Below are positions 1 to 4,575 of a stretch of 6,145 bases of DNA, piece by piece. The notes under the pieces were generated by a model that saw only the letters and a list, made by a program, of their open reading frames with translations, made no database searches and was not told where the DNA came from. The stretch is from the NCBI GenBank assembly GCA_025357355.1, contig JANXPK010000738.1, forward strand, positions 1 to 6,145, given 5' to 3'. This DNA comes from Rhodobacterales bacterium (GTDB lineage: Bacteria > Pseudomonadota > Alphaproteobacteria > Rhodobacterales > Rhodobacteraceae). Within the stretch, counting starts at the first letter, position 1, and each line of letters opens with the position of its first letter. Both the position numbers and the translations under genes were made by a program.

Positions 1-523
1 TGTAGTCGAGCGACGACAGATGCGCGGCGGCGGCGAAGTCGGCCAGCGTCATGACATCACCGGCAAGCCAGCGGCGCTGATCCAGCAGGGCATGCAGGTA
101 ATCGAGGTGCTGCTTGATGCGGCCCGCGCCGGATTTGACATTCTTGCTGTCGGGATAGCCCTGCCCCATGATCTTCTTGTGGATGCGTTCGTAAAGAAGT
201 TTCGAGGTGACCTCGGACTGGAACTTGTCATCGAACCAGGCGCAGAGGCGGCGCACCTCGTAGCGGCCATCGGGGTCGCGCGGCATCAGGGGGTTGGCGG
301 GGATGGTTTCGTCCAGATATTCGCAGATCGCCTGACTTTCCGACATCACCTTGTTGTCGATCTTGAGGACCGGCACCTTGCCCGCCGGGTTGCGGCGCAG
401 AAAGTCGGGGGTGGGCTCCCAGTAGCGTTCCTCGACCAGTTCCACCTCCAGCTTTTTCTCGGCCAGGGTCAGGCGGACCTTGCGACAAAACGGCGAGAGC
501 GGGAAATGGTAAAGACGGATCAT
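1..523 (-). CDS. fzlA: FzlA-like glutathione S-transferase-fold protein (3' end outside window)
   Basis: The first 174 residues of a GST-fold protein are visible; the stop lies beyond position 1. The N-terminal thioredoxin-like domain (about residues 1-75) starts MIRLYHFPLSPFCRKVRL, has the cis-proline segment KVPVL (49-53) and the glutathione-binding-type signature SES (61-63) followed by QAICEYLDE. The helical domain follows from about 90, with the N-cap motif TLAD (159-162). The stretches around GYPDSKNV (122-129) and HLDYLHALLDQRRWLAGD (139-156), and the ending AAAHLSSLDY, resemble from memory FzlA of Caulobacter, a GST-like protein that binds FtsZ and helps activate septal wall synthesis rather than acting as a detoxifying transferase. 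FzlA proteins are about 230 residues, so roughly 55 are missing. The ATG at 521-523 is the natural domain start; AAAGG about 10 bases upstream is a modest ribosome binding site. GST fold is certain; the FzlA assignment is probable. A generic GST is the alternative. Confidence 0.72.
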   Translation of the reverse strand, partial: MIRLYHFPLSPFCRKVRLTLAEKKLEVELVEERYWEPTPDFLRRNPAGKVPVLKIDNKVMSESQAICEYLDETIPANPLMPRDPDGRYEVRRLCAWFDDKFQSEVTSKLLYERIHKKIMGQGYPDSKNVKSGAGRIKQHLDYLHALLDQRRWLAGDVMTLADFAAAAHLSSLDY

Positions 524-813
524 TGCTGGGGCCTTTGACAGGGATAAACCCTGATACCCGTCTGAGGGATAGGGATCAATGGCGTGTCCCTGTTCGCTTG
601 CTCCTGTGACCATTTGCGGCAGAAGGGGTGGTTTTCAAATAAAGGGGGAGGGGACCGGCAGACCAACCTGCCGCCCGGACAACGAGGTAATAGAAGGCCA
701 TCAGAATGGCCGCTGTCGTGCCAATCAGCCGGGGCTTGTGCCAACTTGGCAAAGCATTCCCCGAACCCCTTTTGGTTGAATGTTTCAGGCAAATCCGACC
801 AAATCGCGGCGGG
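524..813. other. Intergenic region, no convincing gene
   Basis: This 290-bp stretch lies between the mtgA stop and the fzlA-like start. No reading frame has family resemblance, a good start or the GC-rich third positions of the neighbours. A minus-strand frame running from a TTG at 752 to a stop at 576 would encode a short peptide with one hydrophobic segment, but its third-position GC is low and it lacks a well-placed ribosome binding site. Small dyads are visible: TGCCAA-C-TTGGCA (739-751), GGCCAT-N4-ATGGCC (696-711) and GGCAG/CTGCC (657-672). None is followed by a T-run in the minus direction, so there is no clear terminator for mtgA. The candidate promoter at 551-579 is the only regulatory signal seen. 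Confidence 0.5.
551..579 (-). promoter_or_regulatory. Candidate sigma-70 promoter for the fzlA-like gene
   Basis: Reading the minus strand, TTGATC (579-574) and TATCAG (556-551) are separated by exactly 17 bases, each matching four of six consensus positions. Transcription would start near 544, giving a leader of about 20 bases before the ATG at 523. The start region also holds a small inverted repeat, CAGGG/CCCTG (539-543 and 549-553). Position and spacing fit, but the hexamers are weak, so this is only a candidate. Confidence 0.35.
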
Positions 814-1545
814 TCAGTCCTTGACCTCAAAGCACCCAGCACGGCCGTCAGCTTCGATCGTGTCGGCGCCGGACTGAATTTCGCGGGCGCGCTGGCGGAC
901 GTAGGGGCCGGGTTTGGCGGCGCTGTAGTCCTTGGGGTTGGGCAGCGAGGCGGCGAGGCGGGCGGCTTGCGAGGCGGAAAGGTGGCGGGCGTCGGTATTG
1001 AAAAGCTTGTGCGCTGCCGCCTGCACGCCGAAGATGCCCTCACCGAATTCGGCCTCGTTCAGGTACAATTCCACGATGCGCTGCTTGGACCAGATCAGTT
1101 CGGCTACCGGCGTCAGCACCGACTCCATCGCCTTGCGCAACCAGGACCGACCTTGCCATAGAAGGACGTTCTTGACCGTCTGCTGATCCAGCGTCGAGGC
1201 GCCACGATGCGAGCCGTGCTGGATGGCGTCGCGGATGGCCTGCATGTCGAAACCCCAGTGCAGGCAAAAATTGGCATCCTCGCCCGCGACGACGGAACGG
1301 GCCATCTCGGGGGCGATGTCGTCGAAATTGACCCATTCACGCTGAATGCCGCCCAGCCGCCAGCTTTCGCTCCACTGGTACAGGTTGCCGGGGGGTGGCA
1401 GGAAAGAAAACAGCAGGATCAGCAAAAGGTAGAACGCCGCCAGAACCGCCAGGCCACGCCAGGCCCAGGCCAGAATGCGCCGCCACAACGGGCGGCGCGG
1501 AGCTGGTTCAGGCTTTTTCGCGCTGGGCTTGGGTTTGGCGGCCAT
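814..1545 (-). CDS. mtgA: Monofunctional biosynthetic peptidoglycan glycosyltransferase MtgA
   Basis: This 243-residue inner-membrane enzyme polymerises lipid II into glycan strands on the periplasmic side and lacks a transpeptidase domain. A basic, proline-rich cytoplasmic tail (1-24) precedes one membrane anchor (about 31-50, GLAVLAAFYLLLILLFSFLP). The GT51 motifs follow in order: VAGEDANFCLHWGFD with catalytic Glu89, GASTLDQQTVKN (115-126), GRSWLRKAMES (132-142) and IVELYLNEAEFGEG (157-170). Length matches the family (about 230-250). One residue is unusual: the second motif reads STLDQQ where Escherichia coli has STISQQ. The ATG at 1545 was chosen because it opens directly on the Lys/Pro tail; only TTG-type starts lie further upstream in frame. 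Its ribosome binding site is weak (GGA about 10 bases upstream). It lies 54 bp downstream of the DUF1269 gene on the same strand, so co-transcription is possible. Confidence 0.95.
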   Translation of the reverse strand: MAAKPKPSAKKPEPAPRRPLWRRILAWAWRGLAVLAAFYLLLILLFSFLPPPGNLYQWSESWRLGGIQREWVNFDDIAPEMARSVVAGEDANFCLHWGFDMQAIRDAIQHGSHRGASTLDQQTVKNVLLWQGRSWLRKAMESVLTPVAELIWSKQRIVELYLNEAEFGEGIFGVQAAAHKLFNTDARHLSASQAARLAASLPNPKDYSAAKPGPYVRQRAREIQSGADTIEADGRAGCFEVKD

Positions 1546-1558
1546 GACCAATCCATGG

Positions 1559-1604
1559 CCTGAGGCCGCTGCCCTGGCCAAGCCGGGAAGTGGCGGGCCT
1601 CAGG
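1559..1604. repeat. Inverted repeat with 9-bp arms between DUF1269 gene and mtgA
   Basis: CCTGAGGCC (1559-1567) is perfectly complementary to GGCCTCAGG (1596-1604), with 28 bases between the arms. The right arm contains the TGA stop of the DUF1269 gene (1600-1602), and the left arm ends 13 bases before the mtgA start. In minus-strand mRNA it would form a GC-rich stem. No T-run follows, so it does not look like a standard intrinsic terminator; it could modulate mtgA expression or processing, or be chance. Confidence 0.4.
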
Positions 1605-2097
1605 TGGTTGCAGGCTCCAGGGTGGCACGCAAGCTGGTCTCGATGTCCTTGGGCAGCGAGGTTTGCAGAACGTGGCCGTTGTGGCCAAGCGCCGCCAGCC
1701 GGTCGATCACCTTGTCGGCGGTGAATTTGCGCAACAGCACAAAGATGGCGGAGGTTCCGGGTTTCAGGGTGTTGCCCAGCTTGCACATGAACGCGTCATC
1801 AATGCCGGTATCGGTCAGCGCCCCCGACAACGCCCCGGCCCCAGCGCCAAGGGCAGCCCCCAGAAGCGGGTTGAGAAACAGCAACCCGATGAAGGTGCCC
1901 CAGAACCCACCACTGACCGCCCCCAGCGCCGTCAGATTGGCGACCTGGTGCAACTGCACCTTGTCATCCATCGAGCGGGTGACGACCACGACATCCTCCA
2001 TCTCCAGCAGGTATTCCTTTTGCAGCTTCACCAGCTCTGCGCGCAGGGCAAAGGCGCTGGTTTCGTCATCATAGGCCACGACGATCAGGTCTGACAT
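1600..2097 (-). CDS. DUF1269 family membrane protein
   Basis: This 165-residue protein matches the DUF1269 pattern (assignment from memory, no search run). The N-terminal soluble part begins MSDLIVVAYDDETSA and includes the charged helix LRAELVKLQKEYLLEMED (18-35). A glycine-rich hydrophobic section (about 55-94) contains GGFWGTFIGLLFLNPLLGAA and GAGAGALSGAL and resembles a glycine zipper that could form one or two membrane helices. The C-terminal soluble part has the family-typical LKPGTSAIFVLLRKFTADKVIDRL (111-134, split here only by wording) and VLQTSL (143-148). The function of the family is unknown. The start at 2097 is well supported by AAGGAG seven bases upstream; an earlier in-frame start at 2136 has no such site and adds unrelated residues. 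It is transcribed away from the DUF4342 gene across a region with an FNR-type box, and mtgA follows after 54 bp. Confidence 0.88.
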   Translation of the reverse strand: MSDLIVVAYDDETSAFALRAELVKLQKEYLLEMEDVVVVTRSMDDKVQLHQVANLTALGAVSGGFWGTFIGLLFLNPLLGAALGAGAGALSGALTDTGIDDAFMCKLGNTLKPGTSAIFVLLRKFTADKVIDRLAALGHNGHVLQTSLPKDIETSLRATLEPATT

Positions 2098-2154
2098 GTT
2101 GGCTCTCCTTGAGGTTGGCTGCGATGGAGTTCGCATGGGCGGGCGGGCACTGCA

Positions 2155-2168
2155 TTGATGCAGATCAA
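2155..2168. promoter_or_regulatory. FNR/FnrL-type binding site
   Basis: TTGATGCAGATCAA is a perfect match to the FNR-family consensus TTGAT-N4-ATCAA used by FnrL and related regulators such as DNR/NnrR. It lies between the divergent DUF1269 and DUF4342 genes, centred at 2161.5: 64 bp from the DUF1269 start and 128 bp from the DUF4342 start. Class II placement (-41.5) would put a minus-strand start near 2120, with a leader of about 22 bases before DUF1269. No good -10 hexamer was found in either direction, so the target gene is uncertain. The match itself is seen directly; the binding is inferred. Confidence 0.7.
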
Positions 2169-2192
2169 CCGCGGGCGGCGCGCACGGTTGAT

Positions 2193-2206
2193 GCGCAAAG
2201 TTGCGC
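2193..2206. repeat. Palindrome GCGCAA-AG-TTGCGC in the divergent promoter region
   Basis: Two perfect 6-bp arms are separated by AG, 32 bp to the right of the FNR-type box. A second TTGAT half-site (2188-2192) abuts its left edge but has no ATCAA partner, so this is not a second FNR box. It may be an operator for another dimeric regulator of the DUF4342 side, or chance in GC-rich sequence. Confidence 0.3.
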
Positions 2207-2289
2207 CGGTTTGACCTGCCGCAAAGCGGGGCATGGCAAATTGTGCAATCCGTTTAGAAGCCCGGCAAGGCGCCGGGATGGAGGATGTC

Positions 2290-2613
2290 ATGGACGACGA
2301 CAAGACCAAGGAAGCCAAGCTGCACACCTTCAGCGAGACCATCGAGGTTGCCGGGTCGCAAGTGATTGATCAGGTCAAGAAGCTGATCAAGGAAGGCAAT
2401 GTGCGCAGTTTGAAGGTTCATGCCAAAGACAGCGACTTCAGTCTGGAAATGCCGATGACGGTGGGGGTTCTGGTTGGCGGGGCGGTGGTGCTGACCGCAC
2501 CGTGGCTTGCCGTTCTGGGGGTGATCGCCGGATTGATCACCAATGTCGAGATTGAGGTGGAACGCGAGACCCCGGCAGAAAAGGCCGAACCGCCCAAATC
2601 GGATGCCGCCTGA
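2290..2613 (+). CDS. DUF4342 domain protein
   Basis: This 107-residue protein carries a DUF4342 domain over about residues 14-92 (assignment from memory). It has a charged N-terminus (MDDDKTKEAK), a conserved helix around VIDQVKKLIKEGNVRSLKV (25-43), the strand-like DFSLEMPMTVGV (49-60), one hydrophobic segment (about 57-84, VLVGGAVVLTAPWLAVLGVIAG within it), then TNVEIEVERE and a disordered Glu/Pro tail. The predicted topology is one or two membrane-embedded helices. The family function is unknown. The ATG at 2290 was chosen because GGAGG lies five bases upstream; ATGs at 2278 and 2233 are in frame but have poorer sites and add residues outside the domain. The gene is divergent from the DUF1269 gene across the FNR-type box, and its stop is 3 bp from the convergent isomerase stop. 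Confidence 0.85.
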   Translation: MDDDKTKEAKLHTFSETIEVAGSQVIDQVKKLIKEGNVRSLKVHAKDSDFSLEMPMTVGVLVGGAVVLTAPWLAVLGVIAGLITNVEIEVERETPAEKAEPPKSDAA

Positions 2614-2622
2614 GAGTCAGGC
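2608..2622. repeat. Hairpin formed by two convergent stop codons
   Basis: GCCTGA-GAG-TCAGGC is a perfect 6-bp stem with a 3-base loop. Its inner bases are the TGA stop of the DUF4342 gene (2611-2613) and, on the other strand, the TGA stop of the isomerase gene (2617-2619). No T-run follows on either side, so it could at best be a weak bidirectional terminator. Confidence 0.4.
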
Positions 2623-3450
2623 CAGACCGCTCTTCCGCCACAACCGATCCATCACCGCAGACACTTCGCGCGCGGCGGCCCCGGGGTTGGTGACGGCAAT
2701 GGCGTTCAGGCGGGCGTTGAACGGCTCGGTGGTGATGGGGCCGTCATAGCCCAGCTTCGCCAGCACCCGCATGAACCCCGCGAGGTCCAGCACACCTGTC
2801 TCCAGCGGTAAAAAGCGGACCTGATCGCTGACCTGATCGAAGGGCACGCCCTTGGGTGCGTCGTTGATATGGACGTGAACGATGTTGCTGGCCTTGAGCT
2901 TGGCCAGATCGCTAAGCGTTCCCCCCGAGGTGAAAAGGTGCCAGGCGTCCAGCAAAAGGCCGACATTTGGGCCGATCCGCCGGGCCATGTCGATCATCGG
3001 TCCCATCGCGTGGATGAAGGCATATTTGTGGGTGTTGAACAGGGTGGCTGGGCCAAGGAATTCAAGACCGAGAGAACAGCCGTGGTCTGCCAGCACACGG
3101 GCGACCGGGGTCAGGCGCTCGATGTGAAAGGCGATGTTGCTGGCAAGGTCGCGGCTGTCGGACCATGACGGCACCCAGGTGGCACAGCGCGGCGCGCCAA
3201 GGCTGGCGGCCAGTTTGGCGCAGGCGGCCAGTTCGGTCAGATCGACGCTCCATTCGTTCTGGGTGCCGTTGACCGGAAGGCCCCATTGTGCCGGCCGGAT
3301 GGTGCCGAACATGGCCTTGACGTCGGGGACCTTCACGGCCTCGCGGATGTCGAAATCGACGCCGGCAAAGCCCGTGCTGCGCGCCAGAGCGATAAGCCCG
3401 GGCAGGGGCAGCTTGATGCCGATGGCCGGGCCGTTCAGCGATTTGTACAT
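2617..3450 (-). CDS. TIM-barrel sugar (phosphate) isomerase/epimerase
   Basis: This 277-residue protein belongs to the xylose-isomerase-like TIM-barrel superfamily (AP endonuclease 2 fold), which includes ketose 3-epimerases, IolE/IolI-type enzymes and hydroxypyruvate isomerases. The metal site appears complete when aligned by eye with tagatose 3-epimerase: Glu130 (LGLEFLGP), Asp168 and His171 (LLLDAWHLF), His194 (VHVHINDAP) and Glu242 (TTEPF). The usual LPGEG loop is replaced by LPLETGVLDL (214-223), so the substrate may differ from characterised members. There is no signal peptide, so it is probably cytosolic. The ATG at 3450 has an excellent AAGGAG five bases upstream. That site overlaps the TAA stop of the preceding dehydrogenase gene, only 9 bp away, which suggests translational coupling and a joint pathway. 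The family is secure, the substrate unknown. Confidence 0.87.
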   Translation of the reverse strand: MYKSLNGPAIGIKLPLPGLIALARSTGFAGVDFDIREAVKVPDVKAMFGTIRPAQWGLPVNGTQNEWSVDLTELAACAKLAASLGAPRCATWVPSWSDSRDLASNIAFHIERLTPVARVLADHGCSLGLEFLGPATLFNTHKYAFIHAMGPMIDMARRIGPNVGLLLDAWHLFTSGGTLSDLAKLKASNIVHVHINDAPKGVPFDQVSDQVRFLPLETGVLDLAGFMRVLAKLGYDGPITTEPFNARLNAIAVTNPGAAAREVSAVMDRLWRKSGLA

Positions 3451-3459
3451 GGCGGCTCC

Positions 3460-4473
3460 TTAGGCCCAGGGATCGAGGATGATCTTGCCCGACTGGCGCG
3501 AGATGGAACATTCAAACGCCGCCTGAATGTCGGACAGCGGGAAGCGGTGGGTGATGAGGTGGTCGATGAGCGGAGAGGTCTGGATGACCTGCATCAGTTT
3601 GCCGAAATCGGCGAGGTTGTAGTGCCAGGACCCCATCAGGGTGAGCCCCTTGCGGATCATGTCGGGGCTGATTTGCAGTTTCAGGTCGTCATGGCACTCG
3701 CCGACAAAGGCGACGCGGCCCTTGCGGCGGGTGGCGTCGATGCACAATCGCTGGGCGGCGACGGTTCCGGAGCAGTCGAGCGCGCAATCGACGCCGATGC
3801 CGGTCAGCTCACGGATGCGGGCGGGTGTGGCGGGGTCGGCAGGGTCCAGAACAGCCTCGGCCCCCAGCTTGCGGGCGAGGTCGGCGCGGTAGGGGACGGA
3901 TTCGACGACGATCACGCGGGCGCCGCGGAAGCAGGCGTTGACCACGGCGCCGAGGCCGACCGGCCCCGCCCCGGTGATCAGAAGGGTGGTAAAGGCGTTC
4001 ACGCCCAGCAGTTGCATAGCCCCGAACGAGGCGCCAAGGCCGCAGCACGCGAGCGCGGCATGGTCATAGGGCGCGCCGTCAGGGATCTTGGGCAGCAGCC
4101 AGTCGGGTTTCACGATGTACTGGGCATAGGTCGGATGGCCCGGCCCGCCGGGCGGAAAGGCGTTGCCCTGCAGCACATCCTCGCAATGAATGTAGTCACC
4201 CGAGACGCACAGATTGCAGCAGCCGCAGCCGTAAAGCGGCATCGCCACCACCCGGTCGCCCACCTTGAGGCGTCCGGGTTGGGCGATGGCCACCACCTCT
4301 CCCGCCGCCTCGTGACCAAGCGAGTCGGAGGGCGCGCCAGCCAAAAAGCTTTTGTATTCCGTGCACATGGGGGCGGCATGAACCTTGACCACCACCCAGT
4401 CGTCATGGGGTCGGGGTTCCGGACGGTCTACCAGAGCGGCACGGCGTTCGGACAGGATGGCGGCTTGTTTCAT
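3460..4473 (-). CDS. Zinc-dependent medium-chain alcohol/polyol dehydrogenase (MDR family)
   Basis: This 337-residue cytosolic oxidoreductase has the GroES-like domain followed by a Rossmann domain. Catalytic zinc ligands are Cys37 (MCTEYK), His54 (LGHEAAGEV) and, by alignment with alcohol dehydrogenase, Cys144 (CCGLGASFG). The structural-zinc lobe is intact: Cys83, Cys86, Cys89 and Cys97 with the classical 3-3-8 spacing. The nucleotide motif is GAGPVGLG (168-175), and Glu191 at the end of the next strand (VIVVES) suggests NAD rather than NADP. Length is typical. The ATG at 4473 is preferred because GGGAAG lies just upstream; the frame also opens with a GTG at 4494 that would consume this site. 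It is the first gene of a two-gene operon with the isomerase/epimerase, behind a promoter overlapped by an inverted repeat. It probably oxidises a sugar, polyol or sugar acid; the exact substrate cannot be named. Confidence 0.9.
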   Translation of the reverse strand: MKQAAILSERRAALVDRPEPRPHDDWVVVKVHAAPMCTEYKSFLAGAPSDSLGHEAAGEVVAIAQPGRLKVGDRVVAMPLYGCGCCNLCVSGDYIHCEDVLQGNAFPPGGPGHPTYAQYIVKPDWLLPKIPDGAPYDHAALACCGLGASFGAMQLLGVNAFTTLLITGAGPVGLGAVVNACFRGARVIVVESVPYRADLARKLGAEAVLDPADPATPARIRELTGIGVDCALDCSGTVAAQRLCIDATRRKGRVAFVGECHDDLKLQISPDMIRKGLTLMGSWHYNLADFGKLMQVIQTSPLIDHLITHRFPLSDIQAAFECSISRQSGKIILDPWA

Positions 4474-4497
4474 GCGAAACTTCCCTGAGGTCACGCG

Positions 4498-4526
4498 AGC
4501 ATAGGTTTGTCTGGGTCCTCAGACAA
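4498..4526 (-). promoter_or_regulatory. Candidate promoter of the dehydrogenase-isomerase operon
   Basis: On the minus strand TTGTCT (4526-4521) and TATGCT (4503-4498) are spaced by exactly 17 bases, each matching four of six consensus positions. Transcription would start near 4491, with a leader of about 18 bases that includes GGGAAG before the ATG at 4473. The -35 hexamer and much of the spacer coincide with the inverted repeat at 4507-4526, which strengthens the case for a regulated promoter. Confidence 0.5.
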
Positions 4527-4536
4527 CCGGGTGTCT
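4507..4536. promoter_or_regulatory. Candidate operator: inverted repeat plus third half-site
   Basis: TTGTCTG (4507-4513) and CAGACAA (4520-4526) form a perfect 7-bp dyad with a 6-bp gap. A third half-site, TGTCT (4532-4536), pairs with the central AGACA (4521-4525) at another 6-bp gap, so three half-sites alternate in direction. The main dyad is centred near -25 of the candidate promoter, between -35 and -10, where a bound dimer would repress. No regulator gene is in the window, and the regulator family cannot be named from the site alone. Confidence 0.5.
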
Positions 4537-4548
4537 CGGTGTTGAAGG

Positions 4549-4572
4549 AAAGGCCCCCAAGTGGGGGCCTTT
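4549..4572 (-). terminator. Intrinsic terminator after gltB, probably bidirectional
   Basis: A stem of seven GC pairs (GGCCCCC/GGGGGCC, 4552-4558 and 4563-4569) with a 4-base loop is extended by three A-T pairs to 4549-4572. It starts 4 bases beyond the gltB stop codon (4576-4578). In the minus direction the stem is followed by TTTCCTT, an imperfect U-tract; in the plus direction it is followed by a cleaner run of T residues (4570-4575). It should end gltB transcription and separate it from the dehydrogenase operon. Confidence 0.8.
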
Positions 4573-4575
4573 TTT

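Noticed and set aside
20..538. Plus-strand open frame over the fzlA-like gene
   Set aside because: The minus strand gives a clear GST fold; the plus frame shows no family features.
637..657. Minus-strand pyrimidine-rich stretch (CCCCTCCCCCTTT) resembling anti-Shine-Dalgarno loops of alphaproteobacterial small RNAs
   Set aside because: No paired stem presents it as a loop and no terminator follows, so there is no support for a small RNA.
576..752. Small minus-strand peptide with a hydrophobic segment (ILMAFYYLVV)
   Set aside because: TTG start, no well-spaced ribosome binding site, low third-position GC compared with neighbours, and no recognised family; kept only as a note on the intergenic region.
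520..792. Minus-strand frame whose stop overlaps the fzlA-like start as ATGA
   Set aside because: TTG start, cysteine- and proline-rich composition without a domain, third-position GC near half; the overlap is probably chance.
2188..2200. Possible second FNR box starting TTGAT
   Set aside because: The right half reads AAAGT rather than ATCAA, so only one half-site is present.
3286..4488. Long plus-strand open frame (400 codons) antisense to the dehydrogenase gene
   Set aside because: It is a GC-rich antisense shadow: no domain resemblance, and the opposite strand encodes a complete MDR dehydrogenase with all zinc and nucleotide motifs.
4507..4526. Inverted repeat read as a second gltB terminator
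   Set aside because: No T-run follows on the minus strand, and it coincides with a well-spaced promoter, so an operator is the better reading.
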